A DNA stretch of 64,000 nt from Roseateles_E cavernae (GTDB lineage Bacteria > Pseudomonadota > Gammaproteobacteria > Burkholderiales > Burkholderiaceae_C): contig NZ_JBDPLH010000004.1 in NCBI RefSeq assembly GCF_040187885.1, positions 62,001 through 126,000 on the forward strand. Direction: 5' to 3'. Position 1 is the first letter of the stretch. Each line of letters starts with the position of its first letter. A program made the translations under genes and the position numbers. Shown in pieces: positions 44,274 through 51,973 of this stretch. The notes below the pieces were generated by a model. It had not been told where the DNA came from and searched no databases. It saw nothing but the letters and a program-made list of their open reading frames with translations.

Positions 44274-45920
44274 CTAGGGCTGGACGATCACGTCGAAATA
44301 CTTCTCGACGCAGCGCTGGTAGTCGCCGGGTTTGAGCGCCGAGTAGGCGGTCTGGTAGCCGACCGTCTTGCAGGCAAAGGTCTTGCCCTCCGGCATGTCG
44401 GCGCGGTAGGACCAGTCCTGGTCCCAGAAGATGTTCAGTGCGCCGGCGCCGCCCACCTCGAAGCGCTTTTGCTGGGCACAGCCGAGCTCCTCGGTGGCCG
44501 CGATGGGCACGCCCAGCACGGCCGCGTGCTGGCGGTAGTAGGCGATGCGGTTGAGCGACTGAGGCTTTTCGCTGCCCTGGCCGCATTCGATGCCGCCGTT
44601 GATGATGTTGGTGGTGGCGCCGAAGCCGGGGCGTATGCCCAGCGCCAGGTCGGCCGCATTGGGCTGCCAGCTGCCGTCCAGCACATGCAGCATGCTGGGC
44701 TTGGGCGAGGCCGGGTAGACCAGGAAGAACACCGCCGAGGCCAGGTTCAGCCAGGTGTCGGCGACCTGCTCGGGCGCGTTCAGCAGCACCCGCACATCGC
44801 CGAACATCGCGTCCGAGAAGGGCCCGTAGTTGAAGCTGTAGGAGAGCTGCTTGGCACCACGGCCGAAGTACTGCTTGTAGCGGCCCTGGGCGTCCTTGCC
44901 GCAGGGCCAGACCTGGGCCTGCCAGGTCTCGGGCCGGCATTCATTGTTGTAGGGGCAACCGTAGCCGTCCTCGCTGCAGCCGGCCTCGCGCACGTAGTAC
45001 AGCGCCTGGCGCCACTCGGGGATGGCATGGTTGCGGTCGTGCGCGCCGGTTTCCTGGGTGAAGTGGGCAAACATCGTGGCCAGGGTCTTGCGGCAGATCG
45101 CGTCGCTGTCGCGGCCGTCGGCGTAGCTGGCGCAGACGCCGCCGAACTTGGCGATGGCCTGCAGCAAGCCGGTGTAGGTGTAGGAGGGATGGCGCAGCGG
45201 GAACAGGAACTCCCATTGCGTCGCGCCCAGCAGGCGTTCGACCCGCTTGACGTTGTCAGGGTTGCCGGCAAGACCTGGCCCCACGGCGGTGACCAGGGCA
45301 TGGGGCCGGGTCGCGACCGAGGCCTTGACCGCGCGGAACAGCGGGCTGTCGGTCAGCGCGGCCTCGCTGGCCAGCAGATCGGCCAGGGCCAGCGTGTACT
45401 TGCCGGTGACCGGGTCGCGGGCGATGCTGGAGACGGTCAGGCTGGCGCTGCGGCTGGTGCTGGCGCCCTGGTTGTCGGTGACGGTCAGGCTCACCGCATA
45501 GGTGCCGGCGCGGGCATAGCGGTGGCTGGGTTTGGCGACCGCCGCCGTGGCGCCGTCACCGAAGTCCCAGCGCCAGGTGCTGATGCTGCCGTCGGCATCG
45601 CTGGAGGCGCTGGCATCGAAGCTCACGCTCAGCCGGCTGGTCTGGCTGCTGAAGCTGGCGACGGGGGGCTTGTTGCCAGCACCGCCGCCGTCACAGCTGC
45701 CCAGCAGCTTCCAGACCTGCCAGGGCCCGGCGTTGGTCGCCGGTGCCGCGCCCTGGTTCCACCAGTTGGCACTGTAGGCGCGGCCCTGATCGCGGGTCTG
45801 CTGGCCGGCGGTGTAGATACCAGTGGCTGTCCAGTCCGGCAGGGGGCTGCAGTCCAGCGCCAGCGCGCTGCTGTTCAGCAGCAGGCCGCACAGGCCCAGC
45901 ACCAGGGTTCGCATGTCCAT
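44274..45920 (-). CDS. secreted GH19 chitinase, CBM5/12-PKD-GH19
   Basis: A 548-aa exported chitinase of the inverting GH19 family, best known from plants and some actinobacteria and betaproteobacteria. Layout: signal peptide (1-21); CBM5/12 (about 22-76, ANWWNQGAAPATN); PKD domain (about 85-165, WRWDFGDGAT); GH19 domain from about 175. HFTQETGAHD holds the proposed catalytic acid E290. Also present are the YFGRGAKQLSYSFNYGPFS motif, AFFLVYP-like text and TNIINGGIECG. It is the first gene of the chitinase operon, with a 100-base gap before the next. GH19 and GH18 enzymes act by different mechanisms and commonly complement each other. Confidence 0.92.
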   Translation of the reverse strand: MDMRTLVLGLCGLLLNSSALALDCSPLPDWTATGIYTAGQQTRDQGRAYSANWWNQGAAPATNAGPWQVWKLLGSCDGGGAGNKPPVASFSSQTSRLSVSFDASASSDADGSISTWRWDFGDGATAAVAKPSHRYARAGTYAVSLTVTDNQGASTSRSASLTVSSIARDPVTGKYTLALADLLASEAALTDSPLFRAVKASVATRPHALVTAVGPGLAGNPDNVKRVERLLGATQWEFLFPLRHPSYTYTGLLQAIAKFGGVCASYADGRDSDAICRKTLATMFAHFTQETGAHDRNHAIPEWRQALYYVREAGCSEDGYGCPYNNECRPETWQAQVWPCGKDAQGRYKQYFGRGAKQLSYSFNYGPFSDAMFGDVRVLLNAPEQVADTWLNLASAVFFLVYPASPKPSMLHVLDGSWQPNAADLALGIRPGFGATTNIINGGIECGQGSEKPQSLNRIAYYRQHAAVLGVPIAATEELGCAQQKRFEVGGAGALNIFWDQDWSYRADMPEGKTFACKTVGYQTAYSALKPGDYQRCVEKYFDVIVQP

Positions 45921-46051
45921 GAACGTCTCCCGCGTTCGGTGCGCTTGTTACTGCTGCGCAATGGTCTTGACCATAGCCAGGCGCGTGGGCGCCATCGGCT
46001 TGCAGCTACAAGAAGCGGACTGCTCGTGCCCCCGTAGTGAGACGGACTTTA

Positions 46052-46123
46052 GATACCAATGTGAAGGCTGGTATCGTAGTTAACCCTTGGTTTGTATGTA
46101 ATTTCTGGTAATTTTAAATACCG
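46052..46123. promoter_or_regulatory. inverted TGGTAT repeats upstream of the chitinase operon
   Basis: GATACCA (46052-46058) and TGGTATC (46069-46075) form a perfect 7-base inverted repeat with a 10-base spacer. A second, looser dyad TGGTA...ATACC lies at 46106-46122, and a single TGGTATC sits at 46165-46171 at the bpt stop. The patch is unusually AT-rich for this genome. The GH19 start is about 130 bases away. TGGTnTAnACCA-like dyads are typical operators of GntR/HutC-family amino-sugar regulators, so control by chitin breakdown products is plausible; no regulator gene is adjacent. Confidence 0.4.
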
Positions 46124-46169
46124 AAAAGAGTCCAGTTGTGCGCATCGCGCCAAGTGGGCGAGGCTGGTA

Positions 46170-46913
46170 TCAGGCCTCGGCGACCTGCCACTGGCCGTCG
46201 CGCAGCAGCTCGTGCGGACGAAAGCGGGCCTTGTAAGCCATCTTCTGGCTCTCGGCGATCCAGTAGCCCAGATAGAGGTGGGCCAGGCCCAGCTCACGGG
46301 CCTGCGCGATCTGCCACAGCACGTTGTAGCTGCCGTAGCTGGCGGCCTCATCGGGCTCGTAGAAGGTGTAGACGGCCGAGAGCCCGTCGCTGAGCACATC
46401 GAGGATGGACACCATCTTCAGCGCTCCTTCCTCCTCGCCCGGCGCGGCCGGCGCACGGAACTCGACCAGGCGCGAGTTGATGCGGCTTTGCAGCAGGAAC
46501 TGGGTGTACTGGTCGATGCTGTCGTGGTCCATGCCGCCGCCCGAGTGGCGGCCGGCCTGGTAGCGCAGATAGAGCTGGTAGTGCTCTTCGCTGAAGCCCA
46601 GGCGCATCACATGCACGCTCAGGTCGCCATGCTGCTTCCAGGCGCGGCGCTGGCTGCGCGAGGGCTGGAAGGCCGCCACCGGGATGCGCATCGGCACGCA
46701 GGACTTGCAGCCGTCGCAATAGGGCCGGTAGGTGAACAGACCGCTGCGCCGGAAACCCGCCTCGACCAGACCCGAGTAGGCGTCCGCATGGATCAGATGG
46801 CTGGGCGTGGCGACCTGGGAGCGCGCCTGGCGGTCCGGCAGATAGCTGCAGGGGTAGGGCGCTGTGGCGTAGAACTGCAGCTGCGACAGCGGTAGCTCTT
46901 TGGGATGGGTCAC
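46170..46913 (-). CDS. bpt: aspartate/glutamate leucyltransferase (Bpt)
   Basis: A 247-aa protein of the arginyltransferase (ATE) fold. Bacterial members transfer leucine from Leu-tRNA to N-terminal Asp or Glu, creating N-degrons read by ClpS. Visible features are YPCSYLPDRQARSQV, the Cys pairs in TYRPYCDGCKSCVPMRIPV and the C-terminal AYKARFRPHELL. The start is GTG 46913, overlapping the aat stop (GTGA). Clustering with aat is typical and confirms the pathway. Confidence 0.92.
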   Translation of the reverse strand: MTHPKELPLSQLQFYATAPYPCSYLPDRQARSQVATPSHLIHADAYSGLVEAGFRRSGLFTYRPYCDGCKSCVPMRIPVAAFQPSRSQRRAWKQHGDLSVHVMRLGFSEEHYQLYLRYQAGRHSGGGMDHDSIDQYTQFLLQSRINSRLVEFRAPAAPGEEEGALKMVSILDVLSDGLSAVYTFYEPDEAASYGSYNVLWQIAQARELGLAHLYLGYWIAESQKMAYKARFRPHELLRDGQWQVAEA

Positions 46914-47686
46914 GACGTGGCGGGCTTGAGGGTGGTTGAGGCTGGGGCCGATTCTGCCTGCAGCCAGTCCCATAGCGCGGGCCGGAAGACCCAGGATTGT
47001 GGGGAGGACTGCCCAACAAACTGCCGCAGATGGGCTTCGAACTCGGGCCGAGCCACCTCGGCCGCCCCCATCGAGGCCAGGTGCCGGGTGTTCTGCTGGC
47101 AGTCGATCCAGGGGATGCCGTGCTGGCGGCACAGGCAGACCAGGGCCGCCAGCGCGATCTTGGAGGCATCGGTGGCGCGCATGAACATCGATTCGCCGAA
47201 GAACATGCGGCCCAGGTTGACGCCGTAGAGCCCGCCGACCAGCTCGCCGTCGACCCAGGTCTCGACGCTGTGCACCGTGCCCAGCACGGCCCAACGGGCA
47301 TAGGCGGCCTGCATCTCGGGCAGTATCCAGGTGCCGTTCTGGCCCTCGCGCGGCGCCTCGGCGCAGGCGCGCAGCACGGCCGGCGTCGCGCTGTCGACGC
47401 GGATCTCGCAGCCCGGCGTGCGCACGAAGCGGGCAATCGTCTTGCGCAGCGAACGGGTCAGGCGAAAGTGCCGCGTCTGCAGCACCATGCGCGGGTCCGG
47501 TGCCCACCACAGGATGGGCTGGTCCGGCCCGTACCAGGGAAAGATGCCGCGCGCATAGGCGGCCGTCAGCCGTGCCGGGCTCAGGTCGCCGCCGGCGGCC
47601 AGCAGACCCGGCGCGTCCGAGTCGGGGCCGAGCGCGCGGGAGGAGGGCGGAAAGTCGAGAGAAGCCTCGTCGAGCCAGTCGATCAT
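46910..47686 (-). CDS. aat: leucyl/phenylalanyl-tRNA--protein transferase
   Basis: A 258-aa GNAT-fold enzyme that adds Leu or Phe to proteins with N-terminal Lys or Arg. Motifs: GLLAAGGDLSPARLTAAYARG, IFPWYGPDQPILWWAPDPR and FGESMFMRATDASKIAL. The start is ATG 47686. The frame remains open upstream to 48532 but that part is antisense to ribE. It is translationally coupled with bpt downstream, giving one N-end-rule operon. Confidence 0.93.
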   Translation of the reverse strand: MIDWLDEASLDFPPSSRALGPDSDAPGLLAAGGDLSPARLTAAYARGIFPWYGPDQPILWWAPDPRMVLQTRHFRLTRSLRKTIARFVRTPGCEIRVDSATPAVLRACAEAPREGQNGTWILPEMQAAYARWAVLGTVHSVETWVDGELVGGLYGVNLGRMFFGESMFMRATDASKIALAALVCLCRQHGIPWIDCQQNTRHLASMGAAEVARPEFEAHLRQFVGQSSPQSWVFRPALWDWLQAESAPASTTLKPATS

Positions 47687-47710
47687 GGCTTCATGGTAAC
47701 TTCCCGCCCC

Positions 47711-48058
47711 ATGATTACTGTTTATGGCATTCCCAACTGCGACACGATGAAGCGTGCGCGCGCCTGGCTGGACGATCAGGGCCTGAGCTACCACTTCCAC
47801 GACTACAAGCGCGCCGGCGTGCCGCCCGAGCAGCTGCAGCGCTGGCTCAAGGAACTGGGCTGGGAGCGTGTGCTCAACCGTGCCGGCACCACCTGGCGCA
47901 AGCTCGACGAGGCGGCCAAGACCGCTGCGGCGGACGCCGCCGGCGCGGCCGCGCTGATGCAGGCCCAGCCCAGCGTCATCAAGCGCCCCATCATCGAATG
48001 GGACGACGGCCGCCTGACGGTCGGCTTCTCGGCCGAGACCTTCTCGCGCCATCTTTGA
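47711..48058 (+). CDS. Spx/ArsC-family (YffB-like) thioredoxin-fold protein
   Basis: A 115-aa thioredoxin-fold protein with the N-terminal MITVYGIPNCDTMKRARAWL, in which a single Cys stands at the active-site position. LDDQGLSYHFHDYK, KRPIIEW and VGFSAETF are typical of YffB proteins. It is probably not an arsenate reductase, since family members of this type act on glutathione or have unknown roles. Start at ATG 47711. It is followed 15 bases later by ribE, likely in the same transcript. Confidence 0.85.
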   Translation: MITVYGIPNCDTMKRARAWLDDQGLSYHFHDYKRAGVPPEQLQRWLKELGWERVLNRAGTTWRKLDEAAKTAAADAAGAAALMQAQPSVIKRPIIEWDDGRLTVGFSAETFSRHL

Positions 48059-48073
48059 AAGCGACGCACTGAT

Positions 48074-48790
48074 ATGTTCACCGGCATTGTTCAAGGCATC
48101 GCCGAAGTCGCCGCCATCACCGACAAGCCCGGCCTGCGCAGCTTCTCGCTGGAGTTCCCGCCGGGCTTCTGCCACGGCCTGGAGATCGGCGCCAGCGTCG
48201 CCAGCGACGGCGTCTGCCTGACCGTCACCGCGCTGCAGGGCGATACCCGGGCCGACTTTGATGTGATGCAGCAAAGCCTGAACCTGACCACGCTGGCCGG
48301 CCTGCGCCAGGGCAGCCGCATCAATGTCGAGCGCGCCGCGCGCGACGGCGCCGAGATCGGCGGCCACCCGCTCTCCGGCCATGTGGACTTCATGGCCACG
48401 GTGGCCGAGATCCGCCGGCCCGAGAACAACCATGTGCTGCGCATCGCGGTGCCCGCGCCCTGGATGCGCTACATCTTCGCCAAGGGCTATATCGCGATCA
48501 ACGGCGCCAGCCTGACCGTCGCCGAAGCCCACCGCGAACCCGGCGGCGCCGGCTGGTTCGAAGTCTGGCTGATCCCGGAAACCCTGCGCATGACCACCTT
48601 CGGCGAGAAGGAGGTGGGCTCAGGTCTGAACATCGAGATCGAGCGGCAGACGCAGGTGTTCGTCGACACGGTGCGTGAGGCCATCGAGGAGCGGCTGGGG
48701 CCGCTGCTGCCGGCGTTGGAGAAGTTGCTGGCGCGGGAGGGGCAGGCGCTGGAAAGTCTTGCCGATCCGACCCGCTTGCTCGACCGCTGA
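48074..48790 (+). CDS. ribE: riboflavin synthase alpha subunit
   Basis: A 238-aa enzyme that dismutates two 6,7-dimethyl-8-ribityllumazines into riboflavin. It has two lumazine-binding repeats, starting MFTGIVQGIAEV and, in the second, VLRIAVPAPWMRYIFAKGYI, with GGHPLSGHVDF and VASDGVCLTV between. Length is slightly more than E. coli RibC (213 aa) because of a C-terminal extension (LLPALEKLLAREGQ). The gene is not in a rib operon here. Confidence 0.92.
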   Translation: MFTGIVQGIAEVAAITDKPGLRSFSLEFPPGFCHGLEIGASVASDGVCLTVTALQGDTRADFDVMQQSLNLTTLAGLRQGSRINVERAARDGAEIGGHPLSGHVDFMATVAEIRRPENNHVLRIAVPAPWMRYIFAKGYIAINGASLTVAEAHREPGGAGWFEVWLIPETLRMTTFGEKEVGSGLNIEIERQTQVFVDTVREAIEERLGPLLPALEKLLAREGQALESLADPTRLLDR

Positions 48791-48809
48791 GTGCCGTACC
48801 TAGGCCCCT

Positions 48810-48832
48810 ACCTGGTCCGCTACCGACCAGGT
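48810..48832. terminator. hairpin between ribE and the eCIS cargo genes
   Basis: A perfect 8-base stem, ACCTGGTC (48810-48817) and GACCAGGT (48825-48832), with a 7-base loop, located between two converging transcription units. There is no T tract on either side, so it may stop transcription weakly or serve as an mRNA 3' end. Confidence 0.4.
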
Positions 48833-48866
48833 CAGACCGGCCCGGTACGGGTCTCTGGCCGACCCA

Positions 48867-50321
48867 CTATTTGATGGCCTTGTATCTCGGATCCTTTGCC
48901 GAGATGTAGCTTGAAGATTGAGTCATGTCCGTATAGCGGGCGTGGGCCTTGGCCATTTCTTTGCCATACATGGCCAGCAAGTCCGGCAGGCTCAAATCGG
49001 TCTGCACATAGAGCTTGTGGTAGCTGTGCACGATGGCCCACATGCCGGCATCCACGTTGTCCAGTTTGGCAGCCGAGCTGGGCATGATGCAGCCGGCATC
49101 GAAGTCCTTCATGAGCGAGAGATCCCTCGATTCGACCTTGAGGCCTTTCTCCTGGTTGTTCTTGGCAATCGCGGCCTGCACAGTGTGCGCGTGTATTTCG
49201 GAGACCACGCCCCAGTAATTCCGGCCCAGGCTCCCTCCGCCTTGCTGCATGCGGCAGCTGTCCACGGCATGCTCCAGCTCGTGACCGATTTTGGTGTCGT
49301 CATAGCTGTCCAGCGCTTTACAAGACAGCTTGCCCGCGCCGTCGCCTTTGGCATTGAATACACAAGCGCCGGGCTTGTTCACGGGGTCGGTGATCTGGAC
49401 GTCCTTGCAGACCTGATCCACCTCCGACAAGGTGCCGTTGTAAATGGGATTGCTGCGCGCCTCGCCGCACAAGGCTTCGACGAGCGGGTCACAGCGAACG
49501 TGGGCAAGCTTGCCGTAGGCGACTTTGTCACTCTGCGTCGCCATGCCTGTTTCGTTGAGTGCGCACATGTCGTCGCTCGGGCGCCTCGGCGTGGGCAGGA
49601 TCGCTGTGGATGTCATCGTGCGCTGCCCCTCGATCAGCGGACGTTCCGGCGGACGGGGCTGGGCCCGGGTGGTCAGGGCGGTCGAATTCGTCGGGCGGTG
49701 GGTCTCTGTGGTGGGCCTATCGAGGGGCAGCAGGCCCATCGATGGCATCCCCAGGCGCGCGGGCGATGTGAGCAGCGGGCTACTTTGTGGCAGGGCGAGC
49801 GACCCTGGCCGCTGCGGGGCCAGGGCCGTCGAATTCCTCTGAGCCTCCGGCTGATGGTCCGGTAGATGGTCAGGCGCATGCCGGGCCAGGGAACGGGGGG
49901 CGCGCGCCGTCAAAGGCTGCGCCCCGGCCCCGTTGATCTGGCCGAGCAGCATCAGCAGGGTCAGCATGACGCCGACCTCACCCGTGGGGGCGTGGCCAAT
50001 TCTGCCCGGATCGAAGTCCTGGGGCTCTTGCCGGCGAGCCTCCTGCCGGCCCCGGTCGCCGCGCCTTTGCCGCTCGGCCCGGCGATCGGCCTTGGCCGAA
50101 GCCAGGCCGGCCTTGTTCCGTTGCAACTGCAGCGTCGCTGCGCCGGCTGCCGGCATCGCCCCGCGAAGCTGGTCAATCTGTGCCCGCTGAGCCAACTGGC
50201 GTGGGCTCCCTGTACCGCCAGCGCTGCTCCCAGGGGTTTCTTGGCTCGCCTCGGCCTCCGCTGCTGCTTGCCGGGTCGGGCTGCGGGCTTGGCGCCGGCG
50301 GTCTACTGTCTTGTCGCTCAT
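48867..50321 (-). CDS. putative eCIS cargo with HELEH metalloprotease motif
   Basis: A 484-aa protein. I chose ATG 50321 (MSDKTVDRRR), which has GGAGA just upstream. Residues 1-110 are low-complexity and basic, with a segment GSPRQLAQRAQIDQLR (38-53) shared with the other two cargo genes. A short hydrophobic patch (VMLTLLMLLGQ, about 120) and a Pro-rich linker follow. The C-terminal third is a globular domain with HELEH at 347-351 and SEIHAH (E375), consistent with a zinc metalloprotease of the gluzincin type, as in NleD-like (M91) effectors. Seven or more cysteines suggest disulfides. It is the most distal gene of the eCIS operon. Toxicity and target are inference. Confidence 0.6.
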   Translation of the reverse strand: MSDKTVDRRRQARSPTRQAAAEAEASQETPGSSAGGTGSPRQLAQRAQIDQLRGAMPAAGAATLQLQRNKAGLASAKADRRAERQRRGDRGRQEARRQEPQDFDPGRIGHAPTGEVGVMLTLLMLLGQINGAGAQPLTARAPRSLARHAPDHLPDHQPEAQRNSTALAPQRPGSLALPQSSPLLTSPARLGMPSMGLLPLDRPTTETHRPTNSTALTTRAQPRPPERPLIEGQRTMTSTAILPTPRRPSDDMCALNETGMATQSDKVAYGKLAHVRCDPLVEALCGEARSNPIYNGTLSEVDQVCKDVQITDPVNKPGACVFNAKGDGAGKLSCKALDSYDDTKIGHELEHAVDSCRMQQGGGSLGRNYWGVVSEIHAHTVQAAIAKNNQEKGLKVESRDLSLMKDFDAGCIMPSSAAKLDNVDAGMWAIVHSYHKLYVQTDLSLPDLLAMYGKEMAKAHARYTDMTQSSSYISAKDPRYKAIK

Positions 50322-50558
50322 GAGATCTCCGCCAATCAGTCCCCGTTTGGGCACCCTCGTTTGCAATCAAGAACGGCGTCAAGCATTGCGACTCGCAGCC
50401 CTGCGGTACTTGATCTGCAGGTTGCCGCACGCCACCGGCCTTGGCGCCGCCGCGCGGCCCCTGCTGGCTTGCCGGCTCATGCGGCAGTGGCTGCTGGGCG
50501 GTCTGCCTGATGGGGGATGTCTTCACAATGGGATCTCAGGCTGTCGGCGGGCGCGAAC
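50322..50558 (-). other. spacer between cargo genes, with a possible cargo N-terminus remnant
   Basis: A 237-base gap. A GTG at 50526 opens a minus-strand frame beginning MKTSPIRQTAQQPLPHEPAS, which resembles the first residues of the neighbouring deaminase cargo (MKTR..., then KQPLEPAS). The frame then runs into the metalloprotease gene in a different reading frame. It may be a relic of a lost or recombined cargo gene, or an out-of-frame leader. The ribosome-binding site is weak. Confidence 0.3.
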
Positions 50559-51959
50559 TCAGGCGCCGTCTTCGTGGTTGCTTCTGGCCCAGGCCGTCAG
50601 TTCATCGGCCTGGCCCTCGTCGAAGGTCGCCAGCACCTTGATGGTGTGGGGGCTGCTGGCTTTCAGGCTGCCCATCCAGCCTCGCAGATAGGCGGTGATC
50701 TCGCCATCGGACAAGACCGTTGCCCCCTTCTTCGCCTTCTTTCCCGTGCTGGCTGGCTGCGCCGCCTTCAGGGCGCGCTGGAGCTCGCCCTTCTTCTTGA
50801 CCAGCAGGGCCTCGATAGTCTGATCAATAGCCAGGTCGACTGCGCTGTGAGTCTCGCGTTCCTTCTTCTTCTGTTCCTTCTCCTGCGCTCTTCGGCTGGC
50901 TTCTTCCTCTTCGGCCAGCCGGGCGCGCCGGAGTTCGTCGCGCGCGTCGAGTTCGCGTTGGTTGACCATGTCTACCGCGCCCAGCGTGTGCACCGCCATC
51001 GGCGCGACCGCGCTCACCCATTGCGAGCAAACCGGGCAGGGCGCGATCGAACCGCCGGTCTTGTCATCGATGGCCAGTGCCGGGAAGCTCAAGCTGGCCA
51101 GGTATCCGTTGGTCAAGCCATGTGTGGTGCTGCTTGCATAGTGGTTCAGCAGATTGCCCAGGGCATTGGGCTCGGCGCACATATAGCGGTTGCGCGAGTA
51201 GGTCTTTCCGGTGGCGACGCCGCCGTCGTCGAGCTCGGGCATGGTGTGGGCGTTGACGACAGCCTCGAAGCGGCTTCGCAGTCCTGGCCACTGGGCGAAA
51301 CGGCCGCGTGTCGTGTCCTCATGGCCGCTCTCTCCCTGGGCAGTCTGGCTGCCATCGGTGATGCTGACCGAGGTTTTCAGCTGCACGGCTCCGTCCAGTC
51401 TGGCGCTCCTCACCAACTGCGCGCTGTTGCTGCTGCCACAACTACCACAGCAGCAGCCGGCCGCGTGCCGCAGGGGCGCCATCGCACGGCGCTGCGCGAC
51501 CTGCCCCGCGCGGGCGCCCATACGGTCCGCTTCGGACTCCAGCGCATGGCTGTCGTTGATCGCGACACCCTGGCTGTGCCGGGTCGGCCGTACGCGACCC
51601 TGGCGCTGCTGCACCAGATGCCAGGCCTCATGTGGCAGATGTCTCTCCTGCCCCGGCCCCAAATGGATGTCTGAGCCCTGCGCATAGGCATGGGCCTGCA
51701 GCGCCGCCGGCTTGCTGGAGTTGCGATGCACGCGCACGCCGGACATGTCCATGCCCGACAACGCTTCGATGCCGTTCTTGAGCGAGTCTGGCAAGCCGGT
51801 CCTGTTGGCGTCTGGAACGCTCTGTTGCAGCTGTGCGATCTGCTGATGTTGCTGCTGCTGCCGAGGACCTGTGGCAGCCCGGCCTTGCTGCATCCCCAGT
51901 CGGCTGGCGGGTTCGAGCGGCTGCTTGTCATGGGCTGCCGCATCGACACGAGTTTTCAT
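50559..51959 (-). CDS. putative eCIS cargo: DUF4157 domain plus C-terminal deaminase-like toxin
   Basis: A 466-aa protein. It starts at ATG 51959 with GGGGAG six bases upstream. Residues 31-45 are PRQ-QQQHQ-QIAQL, the motif shared with the other cargo genes. Residues 56-133 are the DUF4157 eCIS-core domain: LPDSLKNGIEALSGMDMSGV, VRVHRNS, ALQAHAYAQGSDIHLGPGQ and the conserved HEAWH (110-114). After a Cys-rich linker (CCCGSC, 169-174) comes a domain with RYMCAEPNAL (C261, E263) and APCPVCSQW (C308, C311), the zinc pattern of cytidine-deaminase-fold toxins. A charged coiled coil (about 330-380) and a C-terminal module follow. The target could be nucleic acid or nucleotide. The call is by motif only. 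Confidence 0.7.
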   Translation of the reverse strand: MKTRVDAAAHDKQPLEPASRLGMQQGRAATGPRQQQQHQQIAQLQQSVPDANRTGLPDSLKNGIEALSGMDMSGVRVHRNSSKPAALQAHAYAQGSDIHLGPGQERHLPHEAWHLVQQRQGRVRPTRHSQGVAINDSHALESEADRMGARAGQVAQRRAMAPLRHAAGCCCGSCGSSNSAQLVRSARLDGAVQLKTSVSITDGSQTAQGESGHEDTTRGRFAQWPGLRSRFEAVVNAHTMPELDDGGVATGKTYSRNRYMCAEPNALGNLLNHYASSTTHGLTNGYLASLSFPALAIDDKTGGSIAPCPVCSQWVSAVAPMAVHTLGAVDMVNQRELDARDELRRARLAEEEEASRRAQEKEQKKKERETHSAVDLAIDQTIEALLVKKKGELQRALKAAQPASTGKKAKKGATVLSDGEITAYLRGWMGSLKASSPHTIKVLATFDEGQADELTAWARSNHEDGA

Positions 51960-51973
51960 GCGTCGCTCCCCGC

